Below are positions 12,401 to 23,232 of a stretch of 64,000 nt of DNA, in pieces. How positions within the stretch are numbered: the first letter of the stretch is position 1; each line of letters starts with the position of its first letter. The notes under the pieces are model-generated. The model did not search any database. It was not told the DNA's origin and worked only from the letters and a program-made list of their open reading frames with translations. Position numbers and translations under genes: made by a program. Source of the DNA: Acanthosoma haemorrhoidale (lineage: Eukaryota > Arthropoda > Insecta > Hemiptera > Acanthosomatidae); the NCBI GenBank assembly GCA_930367205.1, contig OV884011.1, positions 141,605,937 through 141,669,936 of the forward strand. Reading direction: 5' to 3'.

Positions 12401-15400
12401 TTTACTGAAGGTAACCCCTGAAGGTAAGATGTTATGGGATATCTAAAACTTGCTGGCATTTGTACGAGTACGTTTTAAAGGGCAGAGTAAACACGAAGTA
12501 GCTCGGTCTTGACCTAGAAATAAAAACTATACGGGCAGAAGAAGTTAAAGGAAAACTATTAAGTGCTTGCTTACTGCAGAGGTCAAGGACCAAGCAAATG
12601 GAAGTATCATGTAGCATGTAGCAGCTACCCGAATATCTCACGAATGTTTCAGCTCGTTTATATCAATTAAGTAACTATTATTATTAAAAGATGTGCATAA
12701 GAACTTCCCAAATTTTATTAATTAATATATAGTTTTTTGCAACGTTTTGGACTGATATCAGTCTATCCTCAGGCCACATCTACTCAAAGATAAAAAACTA
12801 TCGTATGTTTTATCGTTAAACAATATATAGATTCGCCTGAGGATCTATAATTATATATAATTATCTGTAAATTTAAAGGGGCTATGAAAGAAAAAAAAAT
12901 TAAACAATAGCCCACTCAATGTAAAACACCTGATATTCAAATTAAAAAAATCAGTTATAAACAAATATATTTTTTAATGTTTTCTGGCCAGAAAATTGTC
13001 ATGCTAGTCGAAAATAAAATATGTTACCCAGACTGTACTACTTTGAGATTGTGTTATATTGGGTGTTAATTAAGGTTTGTCTGTGCAATGTACTGTTTAA
13101 TATTATTTGTCATATCTGTCTAGCTGTTGTCAAATATTAGTATTGAATTAAATTCAACCTGTTTATTATATCCACATTATACTCTTGATATATTTCTGGT
13201 ATTTTAACTACATTCTAATAATTTCCTACTTATTATAGTAATTTTTCTATTTACCAAGCTCGAAGGTAGAGGCTTTACTTTTATGGCAGTACGAAGTATG
13301 TATGTTCCTTCTCGCATTCGGTCTATCCGTGAAAATAATTGAAACGAGAAAATCCCGGTCCTCAAAACTCGAACATATTGTTTATTTACTTACCGAGTTA
13401 GCATTTTCACAGCCATTTAATATTGATTCGAGTACGGAGCAGAAAACGTATTGGCGATTTCCATTGGCTTTTTAATATTTATGTTTTAGTTACTTAAAAT
13501 AGTTATAAATGCAAATTTGAATGACCAAGATGTCTTAGCAATGTTTCTTAATTGAGATATTGATCTCAGATGCACAGATGAACTTCTAAAATTCATGCAA
13601 TGTTTACAAGTAAGCGGACATATAACATATTTGTTTTTTTTTTTCATGAACCATAATACTTCTTACTTGTCTTGAAATCATTTTAAATCCATCACACATT
13701 TATACCCATCTCCTTAACACATTCCATATAAAAGCTATATAATTTATCTTCCAAAGATCGACACGTTTACACTTTGGAGAAGAAAGTTGAGGTTTAAGTA
13801 GTGGTCATTTTATATTTTCATGTGCGAGATGTACATCTAGATGCTCAACAATTAAGTATTTGTAAAACAAATATCTACAGTTATATAGAATATTGGGGTG
13901 GAATTCTATTATTATAATTAACTGATAGCTATTCCATATATTATTATATTTTCTACCAATTCCCGTTAGAATAAACGAAACTGCTGAAGAAGATGCATAT
14001 GCGTGCAGCTGTTGAAAAACACTGGCTGTTTATTGTTTCATTTCATAGTTTATTAGTCAAAATAAGCTTTTAAAAAGACTTCTTGGTGTTTCGATCGTTT
14101 CACTGTAGTCATAGGGTTTTGTTTGTCATGAGGATTTATCATTGATCCTAGATATGACAAAAGCATGCATAAGATTTTGAATTTTGAAGCTAGGAATCGG
14201 CCTCAGTTTTCTGGTTTATGTCTACGTAGAAGCACGTTAATGTAAATATCGCTTTAATATTTATTACACTTACGGGTTATTGTTAAGTGAGATCCTCTCA
14301 ATGGCGTAATAGCCCGACTCGGCAACTTTGCACAGGGCCCTCTTAGACAAGAGCATGGCGACTTTCTCCGCTCCTGTATCTTTTATCAAGTTGTCAGAGA
14401 AATCGATGAGACTTAAGTTCTTCGATCTCCACAGGTACTGGCAAACGGAGGCGACCCCGTCATCGTTTAACCTGGAACCAACGACCGGTTCATTTGTTAG
14501 ACTTGCTACATTTGGAAACATTGGCTTACCTTGATCAGGAGAAACACTGAATTTTAATCTACGGCGTTTTTCTAAGACGTAATTACTACTTTATATAAGA
14601 CTGCTTCATCCGAAGCCAATTATTAACAGGAGTAATATTTTTTGGGGATTCCCCCATTAACTTAGAGCCATAATATTCCTCTTATACCCAATTAATATTT
14701 TCACTTCATATTTGATACGGGAAAAAGACTACACGACTGGTTCGCCAAATTTCGGCTTGGTTCTCTTGAAACTTGGATGGAAATAATACAGAGTAATAAC
14801 AATCATATATAAAATATTACGAGACATTTACTAGCCAACTACTTTATAAATTTCTCTCATCCTCGAACGTGTTCGGCGAATGTTTGGTTAATAAATAGTA
14901 AATTTAACACTTTAAAAACTCCTTTTAATTTTAAGCGTGGAACAACACTGAATATTCGTATATTGGAAAATCAAAATCCTATGTTCTGTTCTCAGAATTA
15001 CAAGGGAATTAAAGAATCAGCATTTCCTTCTAGGGATCCTATTGCTGTAAAGGAGTTTCGCTAAACACTACACCATGCAGGTCAATAACGTTCCTATGGA
15101 CACGTTTTCACACTGGAGTAACTCTCTACAGTTAAATTCTCAAAAGTATAATAGGTATAGTACCAGACAGTACATCAGAACATTTTAACTATAGCAAAAT
15201 GGACTGATGACGACAAAAATATATCAACGATTTTACTATGGCCGATTTAAAAAGATCAGGTTAATCTCTGAAAGGAACGGCAATTTCAACGAACAAACTA
15301 TATTTACTGCAACGTAAATGAATGGCCGCCTTAAAACTCACTTTGTCCCAACGAGGCGTAGGCTGGTGAGATTGGCAAAGGCAGGGACGAGCAAGGCCTG

Positions 15401-16774
15401 CACTATTCGGGACAGAGGCAAGTATTCCATAACCAGCCTGCCCAGGCAAGGGTGCTTGGAGATGCGGCCGCACAGTCTCTCCAGGGTGTACCTGGTCAAT
15501 AGAGCAGGACCTTTATGTTTGCTCACCTTCATCTTGTCGTCTACTGCGTCGTCCACAGTGTGGTCACCCTGCAACATAACGGCTTGGCAATTAAAATAGA
15601 TTTGTGCTTTGAGGAATTTTTGAATATGAAAATGGAAGTATTCATCCTAGATTGCGAATGGTGATGTCATATATCATGTTTCGGTGACAGTGACACCAAT
15701 CTAAAGGACTTTTTACTTACTGGGATGAGGGCACTATTTGTGAATTAAGTTTACACTCATCTTTGGGTAGAAATTATTATAATAAATAATTTGTTACCAA
15801 ACATTGGTTCAGATATACTTTATGGTAGCTAAAGTTACCTTGCTTAGCCTGACAATTATTGTTCCCACTCGGTGGCTGTCCCGTAGCTCTTTGGCAGCTT
15901 TCTTGATCTCCTGCAGCCCAGCTGTGTCGCCGTCTATAACTAACGTGTCCGGACAGCTGCATCTCTGCACTCCGACTACGGCCTCCGTGAGGTTGTTACT
16001 CTTCAACATATTTTCCATTCGGTACACGAAACTTTTCACTGACTCCTCCGTTCCCCCTTCATATTCCTTTGTGCTCTTAATACTCTCTTTTGTCGTTCTC
16101 AGCTGTTCCTTCATCTTGCCAGAGCTTTTAAGGAATAATTCCTCCAGTGCGGCATGATCGTCTGGCAGGTCTTTCAATGATGGGAACTTGTTGTCGGGGT
16201 CATTGTCGTCGGAGTCCGTGTAGTCTTCGTCTATCCCTCCAAGTTTCCTTATCATCTCCGCACTTTTTTTTAACTCTTTGAATTTGGCTTCTTCATAACA
16301 AGCGGTCTTGCAGTCGACGTCCTCTTTAATATTTCGGTTGTAATTGATCTTTTCTCCTGCAGAGGTGGAGGTTTGCTGTTTTTCCGTTTTAAATTTAGGG
16401 TATTTATGGAGAAATTTCTTTATATTTGCAGTCAACGATTCGGTCTCACATAGTTTATCTTTCAGTTTACCTTCTGAACTTTTGCTTGGAGCACTCTTTC
16501 TAATTGCTTTTGGATTCGTAACAATTTTATCCTTCTTACCAGTTGGGTTGAAGGGCTTATTATATACAGTCCTTAACCTCTCATAAAAGTCAGAACCATG
16601 GTTCACCTCTTCTTTGGTACTCTCAGCCACTTCTTTAACTGCATCTACTTTTTCTTTATTAGCTCCTCTCCCTTCCACCCTAAGGAAAGATTCAACCGTA
16701 CTTTTATCCATTTCCTTCTTATCGGAATGAGACATTTTTGTCAATGGGGACACTTCGGTACTATCAACCAACAT
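9500..16774 (-). CDS. Leucine-rich-repeat protein, complete four-exon gene
   Basis: Spliced product of 553 residues. Coding exons on the minus strand: 16774-15839, 15568-15342, 14501-14274 and 9770-9500 (TGA stop). Every junction has GT..AG and keeps frame (phases 0, 2, 2). The ATG at 16774 is the first after an in-frame stop; a second Met at codon 14 is an alternative start. Exon 1 encodes a Lys/Glu/Ser-rich, probably disordered N-terminal region of about 250 residues. Exons 2-4 encode leucine-rich repeats of the ribonuclease-inhibitor type: LTSLRLVGTN, LSLIDFSDNLIKDTG, IERISLNNNPIGLKG, FLMALDLRECDIE and LQVLDLTGNRVD. The end of the repeat block, with SEYKW, recalls the LRR domain of centrosomal CEP78, and the first repeats recall LRRC71. 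Such domains bind proteins, often at centrosomes or cilia, but that role is inference. Intron 3 is 4.5 kb and holds LINE fragments. The gene structure is well supported; the family name is not. Confidence 0.85.
9985..10102 (+). mobile_element. 3' tail fragment of jockey-like LINE (copy B)
   Basis: About 115 bp match the 3' end of the LINE copy at 11041-12148: the spaced words TGTAAATATTGTA, TGTAAATATGGTA, TATTGCC and GGCAGATTGTAATTT occur in the same order. It has no coding part left. It lies inside intron 3 of the LRR gene, opposite to the direction of transcription. Confidence 0.65.
10248..10738 (-). mobile_element. 5'-truncated jockey-like LINE 3' end (copy A)
   Basis: This is a minus-strand copy of the last 490 bp of the same LINE family as 11041-12148. 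Its end carries the AATAAAGTTGTT tail, and it runs back to the sequence encoding the C-terminal end of the reverse transcriptase ORF. Stops and small indels show it is dead. With the plus-strand copy 300 bp away it forms a long inverted repeat inside intron 3 of the LRR gene. Confidence 0.8.
11041..12148 (+). mobile_element. 5'-truncated jockey-like LINE (copy C)
   Basis: The fragment starts inside the reverse transcriptase domain: QGSVLGPILYNL is followed by the catalytic motif TFADDTAVL near 11150. The frame continues through RYLGFHLNKRLTWN and KVILKPIWAYGIELCG to a C-terminal segment with SNHPNP (about 11725), then a 3' untranslated region ending in AATAAAGTTGTT. A TGA stop (about 11253) and a frameshift near 11575 break it. 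Intact jockey-clade ORF2 encodes an endonuclease and reverse transcriptase for target-primed integration; the endonuclease part is absent here. Confidence 0.88.
12745..12780. repeat. Perfect 14-bp palindrome in a repeat-like tag
   Basis: The word GACTGATATCAGTC is a perfect palindrome, preceded by CAACGTTTTG and followed by CCTCAGG. Words of this form (a GTTTTGG/GTTTCGG box next to a CCTCAGG box) are common in tails of invertebrate mobile elements. No coding part of an element was found beside it. Confidence 0.3.
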
Positions 16775-16795
16775 TAACAGAACTATCAGTTATTC
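16736..16795. repeat. Arm A of inverted duplication covering the LRR gene start
   Basis: These 60 bp contain the predicted ATG (16774) and its 5' leader. Read on the minus strand they match the plus strand of 17603-17662 at 57 of 60 positions. Confidence 0.9.
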
Positions 16796-17602
16796 CTATT
16801 GCTATTCTTCTGAATTATTTTACATTATGAACTCGTCTGAGAGCATGTCATTATTTAAATTAATCTTTTCTCATTCCTACAGGCAATCGCTTCCTCTAAA
16901 TTCACCACCTGAAACAATAACAATACAGTTGTAAAAATATAAATTAAATACAACAATGAATACCGATATTTTGTTTTTGGACAATGACAATCCATTGACA
17001 CAAATAGATGTTGAGTAATTGTTCATTCTAACTGGCACATTTGGTACACTTGTGTGAATTGTTAGGTATATTTTGAATAAATCGGTAAAATTAAAAACAA
17101 ACTGGATTGTAGAAATTAAAAATGTATGAAATGTACAGGTCTATACAAGTAAACTTTAATGAATGAAGATTCTCTTCAATTCATTCAATCTTCAAACGAA
17201 ATCCCACATAATCAGTTAAAATTCGTTGGATTTTTACGAAAAGCAAGTAAAAATTGACATTGAAGTGATAATCTTGAATTCTTAACACCTTTACAAGACC
17301 CTTATAACCACTGACCTGATTTTTATGCACAAAGAAATTTCAAAGTATGCCATAAAAATGTGATGTTATGCAAAAAAAATATGCAGAAATAATTCTTTAA
17401 ATATGCAATAAAACTTAAAAAATTCCATAAAAAATTCTAACTTGAAAAATAAACTGTAAGAGAAAAATTATTTCTAGTTTTGTTGTATTTTTTTAAATAT
17501 TAAAGTATTACAAGTACTGGAGAAACAAAGAAGCAGTGATTAAACTCATTAAAGAAATTTAAGATTTTCATTCATATGAAACATGTTTAAAACTTAATCT
17601 AA

Positions 17603-17662
17603 GAATAACTGATAGTTCTGTTAATGTTGGTTGATAATACCGAATAGTCCCCATTGACAAAA
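17603..17662. repeat. Arm B: inverted copy of the LRR gene start region
   Basis: Inverted copy of 16736-16795, 807 bp away. It includes the ATG, but its frame meets a TAG seven codons later, so it cannot start a protein. Similarity stops sharply at both ends of the 60 bp. Confidence 0.9.
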
Positions 17663-20199
17663 CATTTAAAACTTATCAACTTAATTTCGGTATTTTAAAT
17701 ATTAAAAAATCTGACGTACTGAATAAGTATTGATATGAACTGAGTGGTGGAACTAAGCGTGGTGTGTGAGGGGTCAAGAAGGAGAGAAGGGGTGCTGGGA
17801 AGTTAATAATATCTATAAGTTATATAATAAGTTAATAATGCTGGGAAAAATAATCCTAACGTGGATAAGTAAACTATGGAGGTAGAGCTAGCTTTTTTGT
17901 TTCGTGGAATATCTAACGATTACTGTAACATGGATCAAACATATATTTTAATTCCTAACACTTTTATTGCATTTATCAACAAACATGGAACTATATGCAA
18001 CACAAAGATTGGGTTGGTTGCATCAAATTACACTAATTCGTAAAACAATTATTTAATAAACACATAATGATCCGGCAAAGATAAAGTCGCTGATATTAAT
18101 TTCAGATTGTACAATTCGATAGTTTATTTACAATTATATGAAATTGTGATTGCTCCAGCGTGCCATTCAATATTAATTGTAATTGTATTGAAAGTAATCC
18201 AAAATAATGTTTTAACGTTTTACACCCTGATGCTTTCCAGTTTGCTAAAATTTCGCTCTCAAGTTATACACCTGTATTACCTACACAGGCCAACATTGAT
18301 TCTTAATGGAGCATCGAAACAGATAGAAAAAAGTAAAATAAAATAGAACAAAATGTAGAAACAACTGTACATCACTTGATGGAGGAGGGGGGCTGAAGTG
18401 GCTGATGGTCCTATAAGGGGCTTGTGAGGAAAGTCTCTATAATCTTATATTATAAACATAAAACATGCGTTGTTACATTGAAAAATATTTCCACTCTTCT
18501 CAACTGAGACACCGTATCTGACAATGTTACAGGGCCGAAGAGCACTCAGTTATATAGTGGGCACAAACGGCATGTCGTGCTTCAGCCGAATAGACAGCGG
18601 AAAAAGATATTACAATGGCCGATTCAGCGACGATTCAATAAGGCCTAAGTGTCTACGATCACATGCAACCAGAAAATAAATAGTGGTGATTTATTTCAAT
18701 CGATGGATGATAAGGACATCAAAAATAACATAATAGACATTTCCAAAAAAGTTATTGGTCGCGAATCTTATTTTATGATTACGAAAATAAAAGGAATGTT
18801 AATTTCGTCGTGGCCACCTGTTTCTGCCTGATTAGTCCTCGACCAGACCTCGTTGCCATTTTCTCTTCAGTCTGTGACCTAAGTTTGAAGTGAGTGCGAT
18901 CGATGATACTCTGCCTATGTATGCTGCTGGGTTGTCCTTATAGGCAATGCACTGGCCATATTCAGTGTACTTATAGAATAGAAGTTCGGCATTGTCATTA
19001 TTATTCCTTTTGGAATTGCTGACAGAGATTTGAGAGATAATATCGATCAGATATAATAGTTGGGTCCTGTATTTTGGTGCACACATAGTAACATATAATT
19101 ATAAATTACCTTCTCGAAAAGTCAGTTTCAACTATAAAATTCTAATGACAATGGGTGTTCTGGTTTAACTGTGTATATCCCAACTCTTTGTTAACTTTTG
19201 TTTTTTTGTGAACTGATCAATACAAGCCAGGAAGTGTTAATTATATTTCTTATAGCAGCAAGTTCTTCTTCTATATGTCTTCGAAGAAGTTGGAATTGGT
19301 CGGATAAAGCTGTATCTTCTAACTGAGGATATTATTATTGACTCAATTGGAATCACCTACTATCACATATATAACTTATTAGTGTGCATCATTACAATTA
19401 TCATCTCAAATTGACTTCATTTCTTTGTGAGAAATTGGTAAATTTCCTTTCTCAAAATTTATTAATTTTGTTTATTCCTATTCGATATTTTGTTCTTAAA
19501 AGTCTTGTCATTTGATTGAGTTATGGGTAGCGTTGTAGCAACCAACAATAATTGTGCATCCTCTCGCTATTTTAGAAACAATATACTTCCCTCTCTCGCC
19601 CACTCAATCTCTTTCTCAGCCATGTTATTGACACTTCCTTGTGACGACAATGGAACAGTTGCTGGTCCGTTCCACCAAGTTAATGTCGCCGGCCAATCTT
19701 CTTATTAATGTGTCTGCTTATGTAACCGTTAAAGCTAAAGTGATCCTTATGTTCCTTTAACGATATTTGGTATCCTAACAAGATAGCACTCAAATCTTCC
19801 TCTGCTCCGTTTAATAAGTTTTCTCGCAAATGAAATCATTATTAATAACATTAGGTGATTGACATATGAAGAGTAAAAGGCACGAGGAGGACAACTTTGT
19901 AGTTGAAGAACTCGGAAAACTCATAAAACTGTTTTCTGTACAATATTTGGAGGGGTACAATCTTGATGCAACCCTAAAATGGTTTTTAAAGTACTGAATA
20001 GTGCTTGTGCCTAATTTGATGCGAATTTAAAAGATTAGAAACTATATGAGTGATACTTTCACTTCCGATGTTTCATGTTGCATAAGGTGCTGAGAGATCC
20101 TAGCTTTTATTTAATTTTAAAGTGGAAAAAACACTAATAAGGTGGAAATTAAATATTCACTAAAAATAAAAATGACTACCAAAAATGACTTATCAGAAT
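17663..20199. other. Intergenic stretch without a recognised gene
   Basis: No gene family is recognised. A minus-strand open frame at 18835-19062, after an acceptor-like CAG, reads as a charged 76-codon stretch ending in TGA and could be a last exon, but there is no partner exon. The patch at 18360-18640 and another at 19520-19710 are less AT-rich than the rest and stay unexplained. Confidence 0.3.
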
Positions 20200-20285
20200 A
20201 GCAAAAAAACCCAACACCATGGAACCCTACTGACGCTAAGTACCTAGGAGTTATATTGGACAGATGGTTAACCTGGAAGTCAAAG
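20200..20285 (+). mobile_element. Small LINE reverse transcriptase fragment
   Basis: The frame reads AKYLGVILDRWLTWKSK, the conserved segment that follows the catalytic FADD box in jockey-type reverse transcriptases (compare RYLGFHLNKRLTWN in the copy at 11 kb). Only about 85 bp are recognisable. It differs from the neighbouring long copy and is on the other strand, so it is a separate insertion. Confidence 0.6.
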
Positions 20286-20639
20286 AGCTGATTTAACTCC
20301 AGTGGAAACGTTTACCATTTATAGTAATGCCAAAGCCAAATATCTTAATAAAAGAACGAATAGCACAAAAACACACGTGGCAATGAAAATTAAGTGGCCA
20401 GGGTGATTCAGATTCCCAGAGAATTTCGAATTTATGCAAGAGGCCCTCCTTAATAGCGTTCTTATCGATAGACAAATTGAGTTCAATAAATATATTGACT
20501 ACCTCCTTTGCAGTTTGTGTATTTTTTAACCAAAAAATGAAGCATAAAACCGTTTCAAGAAAAATAATTTATATCTCAATTTGTTACAAAAATCTTTTTG
20601 CATGAAAGCGTTATTGACTTTGGTAAAACATATTTATTA

Positions 20640-23232
20640 CTATGCTAAAATTAGAATCTCCCTTGTTAGGCAATAAGTAATTGAGATAAATGTTCTCATT
20701 CATACCATTCATACAATTCACCATTCACACAATATTTACAACCCAGAGGGCTTCCAAATCCACATGGTTGTCACCTCCCTCGCTTGAGAAAGAGGAAGCG
20801 GAGTCTTGGGAAGTCCCCCACGCTCCTCCGCCAGCCGCGTCACCAGATACGAGCCAGTGGAGGCTGACGAAGAACATGAGAGCCACATACGCTCAGGACA
20901 TGATTGGAGAAACTGGCCATTGCCGGTTACTATGGAAGTTCATATACTTGGAAGGGATGAGTTCAAGAATGTTGGGTATATTGAGATCGTTATGAAGGGT
21001 TTTGATGCTGACGTAATAAGGGGCATTTACTATTGTTGTCAGGACTTTTGAAAGGATTGGATACGCTTGATGTTCGACTTTTTTGCTGTCCCCATAGCTC
21101 TATTCCGTATGTCCAGATTGGCTTAAGTATAACGTTGAAGATTAGTAATTTATTTTCTATGGAGAGATGGGATGTCCTTTAAAGTAGTCTGCACAGCAAG
21201 TACCGTACTGTACTGGATACAGAGAGAGGAAAGGAATTAAAATAAACTATTGGACAAGACTTACGACGGAGGGTGAAGGTAATGTGGGAACATTTTGCTT
21301 CATTAACTTTTATCAGCCATTGGTTGCACTAATACTCGATCTCATCAAGGTGTTTTTGAAGGTTATGGGATGCTATATCGGGGTCTGAGTGGGATGACAA
21401 GACTGCAGTGTCATCTGCAAATGTTGCCAAGAAGGTATTGGGGGTAGAGGGGACATCAGCGGTGTATAGGTTATAGAGGATGGGACCCAGGACACTGCCC
21501 TGTGAAACTCCCCTGCTTTTATGGGATATTAGTTTGAATATTCTAAACCACAGCGAACTTGGAAGAAGCGGTTTGAAAGGTATGACTTTAGGATTAGGAA
21601 AAGGTCTGTGGTAAAGCAAACCTGCGTCCCAAACCCTGCCAGAAGCTTGAGCTATGTCCAGAAATGCAGCATTGCAATACTGTTTGGTTTTAAGGGCTGA
21701 GGAAATGTGATCAACAACGCGAAAGCCTTATTGAGCAGTGGAATATCGTTGACGGAAACCAAACTGGTGTGTAGGAAAAATGTTTTTGGATTGAACAATT
21801 GGAAGTAGACGTTTTAATAGGACTTTTTCACCTGGATCATATCCAGAAAATTTTCGGTAAGATAAGTTTTTCAGAAGGGTTAACGGCCTCAGAGGGGTTA
21901 ATGGCTTTTGGTGAGAGAGGGATGGGTGAAGTGAGGAAATCTTCACAGTTGTGGCATGAGTATGGTTTTGATGAGATAGGCGAGGTGTGAAAGTATGGGA
22001 AAGATGCAGAGAGAATTCTTTCAACCTATCCCTATCCGAAGCCGCCCAGAAATCATCATCACGACGGAGTGGGTGTGAAACAGGATTATAATTTAGGATT
22101 TTTTTAGTTACATTCCACATACATTGCATTCAATTCAATTACATTGCACAGGGAGTTATCGCTCGTAGACAGAGAGGAGAAGTGGGAATTGAAAGAATCG
22201 GAACGGAAGGATGCCAATTTCCGCTTTACCAATCTGCAGTACTGATTGTACGAGTGGTGAAAGCAGGATGTCGGGATCTTTGCCACACTGTTCTGGAGTG
22301 GCGTTTGGATTGGATTAGGTCTTTGAGATGCTGAGGTAAACAATTCTGATTGTGAAGTTTTGGATGACGGTGGGGCGACGATGCCTCCCAAGCCGACCTC
22401 TGGACCAAAGTAGTGAAAGAATGCACTGCATCGCCTAGGTCTTGGGATGTGTTCAGGGACACTTTGAGATCTACGGAATCTGTAAGAAGCTGGCGGAAGT
22501 AGTCCCAATCGACTGGGCCCCTAATAAATGAAGGAGGAGGCAGTTTATGAATTGGATTTAGAGAAATGGTTAATAATAAGGGGCTATGGTCGGAGGAGAG
22601 GTCATCGAGGCGCTTGAGTGAATATTTTAGTGTTCCTAAACTATTGTAGAAGAAAAAGTCAAGGAGATCAGGATTTCGGTTTTGATCTGATGGCCAATAG
22701 GTGGCTGTGTCAGGAGAGATAGTGGAGCAATGTTTCCGTATGAGTTCAGACAGCAAAGCACGTCCTCATGTATTCGTGGATCTTGACCCCCAGTGTTGGT
22801 GCTTCACATTAAAGTCCCCACCCACAAGGAAACGATTTCCGATGGAGTCTAGAAAGGAGATGAATTGGGAATCGGAAATGGAATTTTTTGGGAGGGCAGT
22901 ACAGTGATGCTAGAGTAAGGGGGAAAGGAGCTGATTGACACTGCAGTGGACTGAAGGAAATCATGTGCTACCGAAGGAACTATGTGATGAGAAATGGAGT
23001 TATCAACAATGACAGCGGTACCTGCACGAGCTCTTCCATCCGGGTGATCAGTTCGATAAGTCTGGTACTGTCGAACAGTAAATGTTCGTTTACTCGTAAG
23101 TCTTGTTTTAGTAATGAGAGCTACGTGGATGTTCTTGTCGTGGAGTAATTCTGTCAGTTCGTTAGTGTGGGTGCGAACACCATTTGCATTCCAAAGGAAA
23201 ATAGATAAGGAGTCGGATATATCCACTTATGG
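20640..23232 (-). mobile_element. Jockey-like LINE with most of ORF2 (copy D), inactive
   Basis: The longest copy of the family, 2.6 kb. On the minus strand it starts near 23226 with the endonuclease N-terminus (FLWNANGVRTHTNELTELL), runs through the rest of the endonuclease (22226-22756), then reverse transcriptase motifs HQFGFRQRYSTAQ (about 21730) and GSVLGPILYNL with TFADDTAVL (about 21400), and ends in the same 3' tail as the copies at 10-12 kb. The frame is split into at least five pieces by frameshifts and stops, and part of the 3' region is deleted relative to copy C. No ORF1 (gag-like) is left, so the 5' end is truncated at the start of ORF2. Confidence 0.9.

Noticed and set aside
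14270..14534. ATG at 14521 as a separate start of an LRR protein
   Set aside because: The ATG lies upstream of the splice acceptor at 14502-14503, and the exon joins in frame to exons on both sides.
15804..16157. 117-codon plus-strand frame
   Set aside because: It lies antisense to the first exon of the LRR gene, which has a full splice-consistent model.
22701..23148. Plus-strand frames at 22.7-23.1 kb
   Set aside because: They are antisense to the endonuclease part of the LINE copy on the minus strand.
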